From Prolixibacter sp. NT017 (GTDB taxonomy: Bacteria > Bacteroidota > Bacteroidia > Bacteroidales > Prolixibacteraceae): 64,000 nucleotides of DNA. This document shows, piece by piece, positions 45,549 to 54,483 of the stretch (positions within the stretch are counted from its first letter, which is position 1; each line of letters starts with the position of its first letter). The stretch spans positions 1,860,001-1,924,000 of the forward strand of contig NZ_BLAV01000001.1 in NCBI RefSeq assembly GCF_009617875.1, given 5' to 3'. Below the pieces are notes generated by a model. The model did no database searches. It saw only the letters and a list, made by a program, of their open reading frames with translations, and was not told where the DNA came from. Position numbers and translations under genes: made by a program.

Positions 45549-47018
45549 CTAGTAACCCGGATTTTGTGTCAGGTTCGGGTTGGCATCAATTTCCTTTTGC
45601 GGAATGGGCAGCAAGAGGAATTTGCTGGTAGCATTCACTTTACCGATAGAATGCAGGAAGTTCAACCCGTAATCGCCATTATCGACGCGAATCAAATCGA
45701 ACCAGCGCTGACCTTCGAATGCCAGCTCCATACGGCGTTCGTGAAGTACTTTTGCTTTGAAATCGGCTTGCGACAAACCGGTAACAGCCGGTAATCCGGC
45801 ACGGGCTCGTACTTCATTCAGCGGAGCTTCCGCCTCGGTGGTTTTTCCCAAATTGTTCAGTGCTTCGGCTTTCATCAACAAAACATCGGCATAACGGAGG
45901 ACCGGGAAATCCATAGGGCTATTGTCATATGAAGAAGAAATCGATTTGGTTACCAGGAATTTACGAAGGTTGTATCCGGTCGTAGAATAACCCGGATCGT
46001 AATCCATTCCGTCGAACTGAGGGCAGCCATCATACAAGATGGTCACATCTTTACGCAGATCGCCAGGTTCGTATGAATCGACAAATTCCTGGGTCGGCTG
46101 GTTCCATCCCCAACCGCCGGCTACCATGTTGGAATTACGCGGACCGGTAAAAGTGCTCAACCAGGAAGCCTGGTTCGTGTTATCCCAGAAACCTTCTCCG
46201 GCATTGCCTGTATACTGAATTTCGAATAGTGATTCGACCGAATTCTTATTATTTACATCGAAATTGTCGGCATAATTAGGATTGAGTGCATACCCCAGTG
46301 ATTCCACTTCGTTTGCCAAAGTAACCACCTTGTCCCATTGTCCAAGCGTCAGGTATACTTTTGCCAGCAAGCCAGCTGCTGCACCTTTTGATGCACGACC
46401 GATATCGTTTCCTGAATACTCTGAGCGGGGTGGAAGTAACTGTTCTGCATCAGTTAGGTCGGCAATAATCTGCTCGTAAACTTTGGCTTTGTCGGTTCGC
46501 TTCGGACGAAGGTCGTCTCCGGGTTCCTGAGGGACTGTAATCAACGGAACATCACCAAAGAACCGAACCAGGATGAAATAATACAGTCCACGCAAAAATT
46601 TGGCTTCTCCGATGATCCGGTTTTTCAGATCCTTGTCGATGTTCATATCAGGAACTTTCTGCAGGATAATATTGCAACGCAGAATACCGGGGGCCGGTCC
46701 ACGCCAAAGATCGAGTACGCCGGGATTATCAGTCGTGGTAACGAAATTGGCTTCGTCTTGTGTTTCAATGCCATCGGTTCCGCCACCCGCACCAACAATA
46801 CTGTTGCCAGCCATGATGTCAGTAGTCCACATGCGCATGTTATACAACTTCGGCCATTGCAGTGGTTGATAAGCACCGTTGATGGCAGTGATGGCGTCTT
46901 CTTTTGTTTGGAAGAAATTCGCCGTATTGATAGAGTCGAGCGGTGCCTTATCCAGGAAGTCCTTGCTACAGGCAACACTCATGAACGTTACTAATATGAG
47001 AATGATATATTTTTTCAT
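45549..47018 (-). CDS. susD: RagB/SusD family nutrient-binding lipoprotein
   Basis: A 489-residue outer-surface lipoprotein (signal ending SVAC) that caps the SusC transporter and binds oligosaccharide. The SusD signature begins FLDKAPLDSINTANFFQTKEDA, with a helical TPR-like half and a C-terminal RagB/SusD domain (PVLRYADVLLMKAEALN, LNEVRARAGL, LHERRMELAFEGQRWFDL, LLPIPQKEIDANPNLTQNPGY at the end). It starts 20 bp after the susC stop, so the pair is cotranslated. Specificity is inferred from the GH66/GH31 genes downstream. Confidence 0.96.
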   Translation of the reverse strand: MKKYIILILVTFMSVACSKDFLDKAPLDSINTANFFQTKEDAITAINGAYQPLQWPKLYNMRMWTTDIMAGNSIVGAGGGTDGIETQDEANFVTTTDNPGVLDLWRGPAPGILRCNIILQKVPDMNIDKDLKNRIIGEAKFLRGLYYFILVRFFGDVPLITVPQEPGDDLRPKRTDKAKVYEQIIADLTDAEQLLPPRSEYSGNDIGRASKGAAAGLLAKVYLTLGQWDKVVTLANEVESLGYALNPNYADNFDVNNKNSVESLFEIQYTGNAGEGFWDNTNQASWLSTFTGPRNSNMVAGGWGWNQPTQEFVDSYEPGDLRKDVTILYDGCPQFDGMDYDPGYSTTGYNLRKFLVTKSISSSYDNSPMDFPVLRYADVLLMKAEALNNLGKTTEAEAPLNEVRARAGLPAVTGLSQADFKAKVLHERRMELAFEGQRWFDLIRVDNGDYGLNFLHSIGKVNATSKFLLLPIPQKEIDANPNLTQNPGY

Positions 47019-47038
47019 GGTTGAATCTTTTTTTCCGT

Positions 47039-50000
47039 TTAGAAATTCATGTTGACGCCGAAACTGAATGTTTTGGTCACCGGATACAAGCCATTGTCAA
47101 TACCGTTAACCGTTCCGGATCCCAGGCCGTTATCCTGTACTTCCGGGTCAAAACCTGTATAGTTGGTTAACGTGTAAAGGTTTGAGCCAGCGAAATAAAC
47201 TCTTAACTTGTTGATTCCCCATTTCGTAGTCAGATTTTCCGGAAGAGTATATCCAAATACCACGTTCTTCAACCTCAGGTACGAACCGTCCTCGATCCAA
47301 CGGTCGGAAGGACGTGTGTTCTTGTTCGGGTCGTTGAAAACGGCGCGGGGAACATCGGTTTGATCGCCTTCTTTTTGCCAACGTTTCAATGTTTCTGTTG
47401 TCTGATTAACTGCAACAGCCATTCCTTCGCTCCAAACACGATTGACATTCAGAATTTTATTTCCTTGCACTCCCTGGAAGAAGATCGAAAGGTCAAATCC
47501 TTTGTAGTTAAAGGTGTTATTAAGTGAAAAGATAAATTTCGGGCTTGGGTTTCCCAGATAGGTGCGGTCGGCATCATTGATAACACCGTCACTGTTCAGG
47601 TCCTTGAAACGAATATCACCGGCTGAGGTGCGGTTATAAGGATCCAACCCGGGAACCTGCACGGCATGATTATCAACTTCCTGCTGATTTTGGAAGATTC
47701 CATCCGTTACGAATCCGTAAAACTCGTTTACCGGCTGTCCTTCCGCGATACGTGCTGCCGCGAAATTGAAGTTGAAACTACCAGTGGTCATCGGAATGGA
47801 ATCATTCAGATTGGTCACTTTATTTTCATTGTAGGAGATATTGAAATCTGTGTTCCATTTGAAATCACCTTTGTCAATGTTCCGGGAGGAAATTGTTAGC
47901 TCAGCTCCCTTGTTCTCCATTTTACCGGCATTGATAGACGGAACGTCTACATCGGAATAACCGGTTGAAATCGGAACCGACATAGGAACCAACATGTCAT
48001 TGGTATTCTTCTGATAAACGTCACCAGTAATGTTGATTCGCTGATTCAGAATTGTTGCATCAAACCCCAGGTTGATTTGCTCCTGAGACTCCCATTTCAC
48101 ATTGGGATTGGGCATCATCCTCGGCACAACGGCACTGACAATGTTATCGTTGAAGTTATATTTTACCGTCTCCAGTTTCGAGGCAAAAGAATAGTTTCCG
48201 ATTTCCTGGTTTCCGGTAAAGCCGATACCTGCCCGAATCTTCAAATCATCAACAAAGTGGATGTTTTGAAAGAAATTCTCCTGCGAAATACGCCATGCAA
48301 CCGAACCTGACGGGAAAATACCCCATTTGTTTCCGGAACCAAACCGGGATGATCCATCGCGACGAACGGTGGCAGTAACGAGGTATTTGTCTGCGTAGTT
48401 GTAATTCACCCGCGCCATGTAGGAGAGAAGCGACCATTCAGAAGCATTCCCGTCAAGGGTCACCTGGTCGGTTCCGTTGGCCAGTTGCTGCGTCAGATCG
48501 CTGGCAAAGTTCTGAATGGAACCGTTCATGAAATCAAAGCGGTTTTCCTGGGCACTGGTTCCCACCATCGCCGTCAAATGATGCACATCTTTGAACGTTT
48601 TGTTGTAAGTAAGTGTGTTATCCCAAACCCAGGTAATGTTCTTGTTGGAAGACTGATATAAATAAGACTGATCCTGTGGATTGGGTTTCCAGTCATATTT
48701 GGGCGACCAGGTCCGGTCGTACCAGAAATTGGCTTCCAAACCTGCATTCGATTTAAATACCAAACCATCCAGCAAGGTGATTTCGGCATAAACTGCACCC
48801 CGAACGTTGTATCCTTTCGTTGAATTATCAATCAACCTGGCTGTACCAACAGGGTTACGGATATCACCATCCCATGACGGGCGTCCTTCAGGCCCCGCAT
48901 AGGTTCCATCTGCATTGTAAATAGGCTGTGTCGGCAATGCTTTAATGGTGTTGCCGATGTTGTAGTCACCTTTGGATTTGATGTCGTGATTCAACGTGAG
49001 CCGGTTACCGAATTTGACATTCTTGAATACCTGAGATTCACTGTTAAACTGGACCGTGTAACGCTTGTAGTTGGTATTCAAAACAATTCCGTCCTGGTTC
49101 AGAATATTTCCGGATACGTAATAATTAGACTTATCGCTTCCGCCTGAATAGGAGACAGAAAGATTATTCATCCCGGCAGGACTAAAAACAGCTCCCAGCC
49201 AATCGGTTCCTTTGCCTAAGGAAGATGGATTGGCATACGCCGGATTCTGTTCCAAACCTGCATTGGCCATCATGTCGTTGTGGAGTGCAGCAAATTGTGA
49301 CGCATCCAACACTTTAATCATGTTGGTCGCTTCCTGAATGCTGTAGCTATAGTCCACGTTTATCTGGCCTTTGCCGGACTCGCCCTTCTTGGTGGTAATA
49401 ATGACGACTCCGTTCGCACCTCGTGAACCATAAATCGCGGTAGCAGAAGCGTCTTTCAAAATCTGAACAGTCGCAATGTCATTCATATTTAACTGGTTGA
49501 GTCCGCTTGTCGTGGGAACTCCGTCGATGACCAGCAATGGGTTGTTGTTGTTAATCGTTCCCATACCACGAATGCGAATGGTTGCGTCGCTTCCGGGCGC
49601 ACCTTGCGAGATAACCTGAACACCGGCTGCACGTCCCTGCAAGGCATCGCTGACACTTGGCACGGGAAGTGATTCCATGTCCTGTGTTTTCACGGTAACG
49701 ATGGAACCGGTCAGATCCTTCTTCTTCTGATAACCATAACCTACGGCAACAACTTCGTCCAGACCGATGGTTTGTTCCTGCATCACGACATTCAATGTAG
49801 GCTCACCGGTAGGAACAATTTCTTTGGTTTTCATTCCTACGAAAGAGAATACCAATGTGCTTTCGACCGGAACATCAGCCATACTGTAATTTCCGTTAAA
49901 ATCGGTGATGGTTCCGTTGGTTGTGCCTTTAATAACAATGGTAACGCCGGGAATCGGCTCTCCTTTGGGGTTGGTCACTTTTCCTTTTAGTGGATGTGCC

Positions 50001-50398
50001 TGTTGTTGCTTCGTGCCTGAGGGCTCGTCGTTGCTGCCTTTCGGAAAGAGGACGATGCGCCGGTCGATGATTTTGTAGCTGATGTTCTTTCCTTCAAACA
50101 ACCGGTTCAAAACGTCTTCGATGTTACTCTCGTTCGCATTGATGCTAACCCGATCATTCAACTGAATCTGGTCGGCATTGTAAAAGAAAACAAACTGGGT
50201 TTGCTGTTCAATCTGATTCAAAGCGCTTTCCAGCGTAGTGTTTTCGAGGTTAACCGAAAGCCGGGTTTCCTGCGAATAAACACTGGCTGATACCTGCATC
50301 AGGCTTAGAAGTAAAATGACGAACGTTAGTCGCATAATTAACCATAGTTTAATCATGCCATTCCGCGGAAAGGCAAGCAATCGAAACTTTTTTTTCAT
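47039..50398 (-). CDS. susC: SusC/RagA TonB-dependent transporter with STN signalling domain
   Basis: A 1119-residue outer-membrane transporter. After a long signal peptide (ending SVYSQ) comes an STN domain (LSVNLENTTLESALNQIEQQ through YKIIDRRIVLF), the module that contacts FecR-type anti-sigma factors; then a carboxypeptidase-regulatory domain (LKGKVTNPKGEPIPGVTI), the plug with a TonB box region (VVAVGYGYQKKKDLTGSI) and the 22-strand barrel ending in an aromatic residue (FSFGVNMNF). The STN domain and the upstream sigma/FecR genes show transport-coupled transcriptional control. Confidence 0.97.
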   Translation of the reverse strand: MKKKFRLLAFPRNGMIKLWLIMRLTFVILLLSLMQVSASVYSQETRLSVNLENTTLESALNQIEQQTQFVFFYNADQIQLNDRVSINANESNIEDVLNRLFEGKNISYKIIDRRIVLFPKGSNDEPSGTKQQQAHPLKGKVTNPKGEPIPGVTIVIKGTTNGTITDFNGNYSMADVPVESTLVFSFVGMKTKEIVPTGEPTLNVVMQEQTIGLDEVVAVGYGYQKKKDLTGSIVTVKTQDMESLPVPSVSDALQGRAAGVQVISQGAPGSDATIRIRGMGTINNNNPLLVIDGVPTTSGLNQLNMNDIATVQILKDASATAIYGSRGANGVVIITTKKGESGKGQINVDYSYSIQEATNMIKVLDASQFAALHNDMMANAGLEQNPAYANPSSLGKGTDWLGAVFSPAGMNNLSVSYSGGSDKSNYYVSGNILNQDGIVLNTNYKRYTVQFNSESQVFKNVKFGNRLTLNHDIKSKGDYNIGNTIKALPTQPIYNADGTYAGPEGRPSWDGDIRNPVGTARLIDNSTKGYNVRGAVYAEITLLDGLVFKSNAGLEANFWYDRTWSPKYDWKPNPQDQSYLYQSSNKNITWVWDNTLTYNKTFKDVHHLTAMVGTSAQENRFDFMNGSIQNFASDLTQQLANGTDQVTLDGNASEWSLLSYMARVNYNYADKYLVTATVRRDGSSRFGSGNKWGIFPSGSVAWRISQENFFQNIHFVDDLKIRAGIGFTGNQEIGNYSFASKLETVKYNFNDNIVSAVVPRMMPNPNVKWESQEQINLGFDATILNQRINITGDVYQKNTNDMLVPMSVPISTGYSDVDVPSINAGKMENKGAELTISSRNIDKGDFKWNTDFNISYNENKVTNLNDSIPMTTGSFNFNFAAARIAEGQPVNEFYGFVTDGIFQNQQEVDNHAVQVPGLDPYNRTSAGDIRFKDLNSDGVINDADRTYLGNPSPKFIFSLNNTFNYKGFDLSIFFQGVQGNKILNVNRVWSEGMAVAVNQTTETLKRWQKEGDQTDVPRAVFNDPNKNTRPSDRWIEDGSYLRLKNVVFGYTLPENLTTKWGINKLRVYFAGSNLYTLTNYTGFDPEVQDNGLGSGTVNGIDNGLYPVTKTFSFGVNMNF

Positions 50399-50425
50399 AG
50401 ATTTGTAATGCTAAGTTCTACAAAT

Positions 50426-50483
50426 GAATAGCTCCAACTATTCGTTTAATTTAACAGCCGGGAAGTGCTCCAACATTTCCCGG
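50426..50483 (-). promoter_or_regulatory. Twin hairpins in the fecR-susC leader
   Basis: Two stem-loops (GAATAG/CTATTC and CCGGGAA/TTCCCGG) lie between fecR and susC. On the minus strand both expose TTGGAGC in the loop. There is no T-run, so they are not simple terminators; a role in RNA processing or regulator binding is possible. Confidence 0.45.
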
Positions 50484-50493
50484 TTTTATTGTT

Positions 50494-51504
50494 TTATTTC
50501 CGTTCAATCCATATATCAGTGCTGTCGCGTTGTACTTTGATGGGAATCGTCAGGTTGACCAAATCAAAGAACTTTTCAATATTATCGTCCTTGTAGGCGG
50601 CTCCCGAGAAGACTTCTTTGCCCAGTTCTGCATCCCGGAAGTGTATGTTTACTTTGTACATCCGCTCCAGCGTTTTGGCTATCTCGTTTAACGGTTGCCG
50701 GTTAAAATGATATTCTCCGGTTCGCCAGGTGGTCACCAAATTGGTGTTGGCTTGTATCACATTGTCCTTTCCTGTGCTCTTATCGTACCGCCACTGTTCG
50801 CCGGGCTTGAGCATCACCGGTGCTTCTTTCTGCGGAATGTCTTTAATTTCCACAACTCCTTTCAATAGCGTGGTTTCCGTTCGGTTGTCTTCCGGATATG
50901 CTCGTACGTCAAACTGTGTCCCCAGCACGTTGACACTCATATTGGGGGTGATGACCCGGAATACGCGTGATTTATTATGTGTCACTTTAAAATAGGCTTC
51001 TCCAACCAATTCGATTTCCTGTAGTTTTTTGTCCGGCGAAATGTGGTATTTCAGTTTGGAATCGTAATTCAGCGCCACAAACGTTCCATCGGGAAGTGTA
51101 ACCTCCGACTGCTGTCCACGCGGTGTTTTGAATTCAATAACCTGGGCTTGCATATCGCCAGGTGAGAAGAAGTGCTTTTCGCCAAGCAAATAGCTCGCTA
51201 CTCCCAGGATAATTAGTATGGAAGCTGCTGCTGCAATACGGGGAAGTCGCCTGATGGTAAAGCCAGATGAACTTGAACGGCGGAAGATCTCAAGGGACTC
51301 GTGCTTGATTTTTTGGAAATCTTTTTCTGCAATATGTGAGTGGTCAATTTCTCTTCTTTTCCATTTCAGCACATAGCCAATCAGCATGGCCAATGCCGAT
51401 TCTTTGTCCTTTGTTTTCTCTTCCGGAAATTTCTTTAAAGAATCCTTCGTCAGGCTTTCCTTAAATTGCTTGTCAAACAAATGATCAGAGGTTTCCTTCT
51501 TCAT
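50494..51504 (-). CDS. FecR-type anti-sigma factor
   Basis: A 336-residue inner-membrane regulator: cytosolic N-terminal part (to about 90), one membrane helix (AAAASILIILGVASYLLG), the periplasmic FecR domain (VIEFKTPRGQQSEVTLPDGTFVALN in segments, then VNVLGTQFDVRAY), and a C-terminal DUF4974-like STN-interacting domain (FNRQPLNEIAKTLERMYKVNI). It should hold the co-encoded ECF sigma factor inactive until SusC with bound glycan signals through its STN domain. It lies between the sigma gene (135 bp upstream) and susC. Confidence 0.95.
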   Translation of the reverse strand: MKKETSDHLFDKQFKESLTKDSLKKFPEEKTKDKESALAMLIGYVLKWKRREIDHSHIAEKDFQKIKHESLEIFRRSSSSGFTIRRLPRIAAAASILIILGVASYLLGEKHFFSPGDMQAQVIEFKTPRGQQSEVTLPDGTFVALNYDSKLKYHISPDKKLQEIELVGEAYFKVTHNKSRVFRVITPNMSVNVLGTQFDVRAYPEDNRTETTLLKGVVEIKDIPQKEAPVMLKPGEQWRYDKSTGKDNVIQANTNLVTTWRTGEYHFNRQPLNEIAKTLERMYKVNIHFRDAELGKEVFSGAAYKDDNIEKFFDLVNLTIPIKVQRDSTDIWIERK

Positions 51505-51638
51505 GGTGTTCGTATTGCTCTTTGTAAGAAAAAGCAGTTACGCTCAGAATATACCCCTGACTATTTCATGCTGTAGAACATGTTTTGCAGAAAATGTGAT
51601 TGGAGACAGGAACAACTAGTTTTGCAATAGAAAGGACA

Positions 51639-52226
51639 TCAGAGGATTGCTGTCTGCAGAAATAATAAAATGGATTCCGAAGAAGTATCTAATATTTTTT
51701 TCAGCTTAGCTATCGCTTTCTGAACACTGTTGCCAACCGATTGATAATTCACCTGCATTACTTCCGCCACCTCTTTATTCGACAGGTTTTTATAAAATTT
51801 CAGGTAAATGGTTTCTTTCAGACGAGGAGGAAGTTGATTGAGCGCATCAGCTACCAAATCAAGGCGAAGCTCTTTTTCTTCCGGATTAACTTCCGTTGAA
51901 TAACTCAATCGGAACGCGTCGATACGTTCATCATCCAGTTCTGTTTCGGCTATTCTGTGAGACTTCCGGATGTTGGCAAAAATCTTTATTCGCAGAGATT
52001 TCAGTAAGTAAAAAAGGATGTTATCAGTGGGAGAGAGTCGATCCTTTTTTCGGGCCAATTCGAAAAAAACATCCTGTATGCTATCGCGAACCAAAAACTC
52101 ATCGGACGTGAAACGCTGTCCGTACTCACACAACGCCAGGTGGTACGTGTCGAAAATGTAGGAAAAGGCTTCTTCATCGCCACGTTTAAAGCGCTCCCAG
52201 ATTTCTGCATCCAGATTTCGTTGCAT
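51639..52226 (-). CDS. ECF-type RNA polymerase sigma factor of the glycan locus
   Basis: A 195-residue sigma-70 family protein of the Bacteroidota PUL type. Region 2 includes VRDSIQDVFFELARKKDRL and NILFYLLKSLRIKIFANIRKSHR; region 4 includes ALNQLPPRLKETIYLKFYKNLSNKEVAEVMQVNYQSVGNSVQKAIAKLKK over several segments. The ATG giving MQRNLDAEIW is preferred over a TTG three codons upstream. It is the first gene of the sigma, FecR, SusCDE, GH66, GH31, GH series and should activate the susC promoter when released by FecR. Confidence 0.94.
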   Translation of the reverse strand: MQRNLDAEIWERFKRGDEEAFSYIFDTYHLALCEYGQRFTSDEFLVRDSIQDVFFELARKKDRLSPTDNILFYLLKSLRIKIFANIRKSHRIAETELDDERIDAFRLSYSTEVNPEEKELRLDLVADALNQLPPRLKETIYLKFYKNLSNKEVAEVMQVNYQSVGNSVQKAIAKLKKILDTSSESILLFLQTAIL

Positions 52227-52264
52227 AGGTTTCAATGTCGCATCCCCAAAGTTTAGTGGTGGTA

Positions 52265-52272
52265 CAAAACTA
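52265..52272 (-). promoter_or_regulatory. -7 promoter element for the locus sigma gene
   Basis: Reads TAGTTTTG on the minus strand, matching TAnnTTTG, 39 bp before the ATG. The -33 region is not clear. Confidence 0.4.
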
Positions 52273-52388
52273 ACTGAAATTTTTCAATCCGGTTACCGGC
52301 GTGTTTTATTCTCCCTTCCGAAAAATGAGTAAGCGTTAAGGTTGCGTACGGCATTTTTCCTTCCGGGAAGAGGAGTTCTCCTGTTGCA

Positions 52389-52703
52389 AAGCTTGTTTCT
52401 TTGCATGCCGGGGTCATTTCTTTGCCGACGGAGTGGTTTTCGTGCCTCGCCGAGTTCATTTCTCTGAAGGCGGAGTTGTTTTCGTGTCTCGTTGAGTTCA
52501 TTTCTCTGAAGACGGAGTAGTTTTCGAGCCTCGTTGAGTTCATTTCTTTACAGCCGACTGACTTTGCGACAGTCGGCGCTGCCATTGCGTCAGTCGCCAG
52601 GTACTTTGCGCGAAGCTCGGAGTAGTTTGCATCATTCGGTTTGTTCTTTGCATGAGTGGCGGTGTGGTTTGCATCAAAACCCGCGATTTCGCGACAGCGG
52701 GAA
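52389..52703. repeat. Array of about 15 imperfect 21-nt units
   Basis: Consecutive 21-nt units with no spacers, consensus roughly GAGTnnTTTGCnnCAnTCGGC. Unit starts include 52410, 52431, 52452, 52473, 52494, 52515, 52536, 52557, 52578, 52599, 52620, 52641 and 52662. In the left half two unit types alternate, giving a 42-bp higher-order period (starts 52410, 52452, 52494). One unit junction forms a perfect hairpin (GCCGACTG/CAGTCGGC, 52553-52577). The array lies between the third tRNA-Lys terminator and the promoter of the locus sigma gene. Because 21 is a multiple of 3, it keeps frames open and yields a 14-residue peptide repeat on the minus strand, which I do not take as a gene. Confidence 0.85.
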
Positions 52704-52713
52704 AATGGGGTGA

Positions 52714-52747
52714 ACAAAAAAAGCTTCCCGTTTCGGAGAAGCTTTTC
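52714..52747 (-). terminator. Terminator downstream of tRNA-Lys copy 3
   Basis: AAGCTTC and GAAGCTT pair across a 10-nt loop; on the minus strand seven T follow. Confidence 0.85.
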
Positions 52748-52754
52748 TGAAAAG

Positions 52755-52827
52755 TGACTGAGCTGGGGCTCGAACCCAGGACCCACGCCTTAAAAGGGCG
52801 TTGCTCTACCAGCTGAGCTACTCAGTC
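52755..52827 (-). tRNA. tRNA-Lys (UUU), copy 3
   Basis: Identical over 73 nt to the two copies near 28.3-28.6 kb, with anticodon TTT and no encoded CCA. It has the same promoter spacing and leader as those copies, 24 kb away from them. Confidence 0.97.
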
Positions 52828-52862
52828 ATCCTTTGTAGTACCCTTGTTTTTCAAAGGCGGTG

Positions 52863-52893
52863 CAAATATACGGTCATTTTTCTTTTATGCAAA
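52863..52893 (-). promoter_or_regulatory. Promoter of tRNA-Lys copy 3
   Basis: On the minus strand: TTTG, 19 nt, TATATTTG, the same arrangement as for the other two tRNA-Lys genes. Confidence 0.85.
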
Positions 52894-52965
52894 AGATGAA
52901 TCACAAAAAATTGACACTAATTGACCGATGATTTTCGATCTTGCCGTTATTCTTCTGAGACCCAT

Positions 52966-53457
52966 TCAATTCCCATTCGCCCGCAAAGTAAACTCACCGG
53001 TAACATTTTCAGTTTTGATGGTAAATTTCCAGTTGCCGGTAAATTCAGAGTGGTTCTCTTTCACATTGACCACACGCGACCAGCTGGCATAATTTCCGTT
53101 TTTCATGTGTATGCTGGCCATTTTATTTCCATCGGGCGTCAACAGCTCGATTTCCATATTGCCAATGGTGCTGTGTCCGTTAATCGACAGCTCCAGTTGG
53201 TCAATTTTCCGGTTTACCCGGAATTCAATCTCTTTTTGTGACGTGTTGTTGTGAAGTTTCTGGTGTTCCTGTACCAGATTGCCCGGCTCGGCTTCCTGAC
53301 CGGAGGTTTGCTTCATCTCATCCCGCATGTCTTTCATCGCCGATTCCATTTTTTTGTGGAATTTCTCGGCCTGCTTCTGAATTTCAGCATGCGGATCCTG
53401 TGCTTTTGCAAATAGGAATATAGCCATAAGCGGGAACATTAAAATGACTTGTTTCAC
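52966..53457 (-). CDS. Secreted hypothetical protein (163 aa)
   Basis: Starts with GTG (MKQVILMFPLMAIFLFAKAQ, a signal peptide cleaved after AKA); the next in-frame ATG is six codons later and would shorten the signal. A charged helical stretch (HAEIQKQAEKFHKKMESAMKDM) precedes a beta-sandwich-like C-terminal half (LELSINGHSTIGNMEIELLTPDGNKM, GNWKFTIKTENVTGEFTLRA). The second half resembles a P-domain/jelly-roll style binding module, but I recognise no family. It is transcribed alone, away from the SDR gene. Confidence 0.65.
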   Translation of the reverse strand: MKQVILMFPLMAIFLFAKAQDPHAEIQKQAEKFHKKMESAMKDMRDEMKQTSGQEAEPGNLVQEHQKLHNNTSQKEIEFRVNRKIDQLELSINGHSTIGNMEIELLTPDGNKMASIHMKNGNYASWSRVVNVKENHSEFTGNWKFTIKTENVTGEFTLRANGN

Positions 53458-53673
53458 GTGCTTGCTTTTTATGGTTACACAATTGCAGGTTGGGGCTAAA
53501 ATAATAATCTAAAAATACAACGGATTCAGGTCGATTAAAAGTATGTCCCTTCTTTTTATCCCACATTTAAACTTGCAAAAACGACCGGTTTGCGAAAAAA
53601 ACATACTTTTGTTTACCATAAAACAAACCGGAAAAAGACAGTTCCGGTTTCCTAACTTTCGGATTTTTGTACA

Positions 53674-54477
53674 ATGAAAAATAAGGTGGTAATTATTACC
53701 GGAGCTTCTTCCGGAATTGGACGAGCACTGGCTGTGGAATTTGCTTCACGCGGCGCGAAACTGGTTTTGGGAGCACGCCGGACTGATCGTTTACAGGAAC
53801 TGGAACAAGAGCTTCCGGGTACGGAAATTCTTTCGGTCAAAACGGATGTTTCGGTCGAGGAGGAGTGTAAGAACCTGATAGAACAGGCTGTTTCGCGCTT
53901 TGGGCACATCGACATACTGATTAACAATGCAGGCATTTCCATGCGGGCCAATTTTCAGGATATGGACCTGGAAGTGATGCATAAGGTGATGGATGTGAAC
54001 TTCTACGGGACAGTTTATTGCACCAAATATGCTTTGCCATATTTGCTCGAAAGCAAAGGTTCGCTGGTTGGGGTGATTTCTATTGCGGGCCATGTGGGCC
54101 TACCGGGAAGAACCGCTTATTCGGCTTCGAAGTTTGCCGTTCGCGGATTTTTGGATACGGTTCGCATCGAGAACCTGAAAAAGGGACTACATGTGCTGGT
54201 CGCCGCTCCGGGCTTTACTGCTTCCGAAGTAAGAAAATCGGCGCTTACCGCTAATGGAACTGCCCAGGGGGAAACTCCGCGGAAGGAGGAGAAAATGATG
54301 ACTTCGGAAGAGTGTGCCCTGCACATTGCCAATGCGGTAAAAAAAAGGAAGCGGCAGTTGATTCTCACTTTCGTGGAAGGAAAATTTACCGTTTTCCTGG
54401 GCAAGTTTTTTCCTTCGTTGCTCGACAAGTTAACCTTTAATCACATGGCCAAAGAGCCTGATTCACCTATCAAGTAA
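53674..54477 (+). CDS. Short-chain dehydrogenase/reductase (SDR)
   Basis: A 267-residue classical SDR. It has the nucleotide-binding TGASSGIGRA (residues 9-18), NNAG (85-88), catalytic serine near S136 and the active-site Y149-x3-K153 in TAYSASKFA. The arginine pair after strand 2 (GARRTDRL) suggests NADP(H). The substrate is unknown. The thioesterase gene begins 6 bp after its stop, so the two are probably cotranscribed, consistent with lipid or acyl chemistry. Confidence 0.93.
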   Translation: MKNKVVIITGASSGIGRALAVEFASRGAKLVLGARRTDRLQELEQELPGTEILSVKTDVSVEEECKNLIEQAVSRFGHIDILINNAGISMRANFQDMDLEVMHKVMDVNFYGTVYCTKYALPYLLESKGSLVGVISIAGHVGLPGRTAYSASKFAVRGFLDTVRIENLKKGLHVLVAAPGFTASEVRKSALTANGTAQGETPRKEEKMMTSEECALHIANAVKKRKRQLILTFVEGKFTVFLGKFFPSLLDKLTFNHMAKEPDSPIK

Positions 54478-54483
54478 AGCAAT

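Noticed and set aside
52389..52703. CRISPR array
   Set aside because: Units are contiguous 21-mers without unique spacers, are imperfect, and no cas genes are present.
52253..52786. 177-codon minus-strand frame with 14-residue peptide repeats (REMNSTRHENNSAF-like)
   Set aside because: It starts inside the antisense of tRNA-Lys copy 3, runs through the tRNA terminator and is open because the 21-nt array period is a multiple of three. Better explained as a non-coding repeat array.
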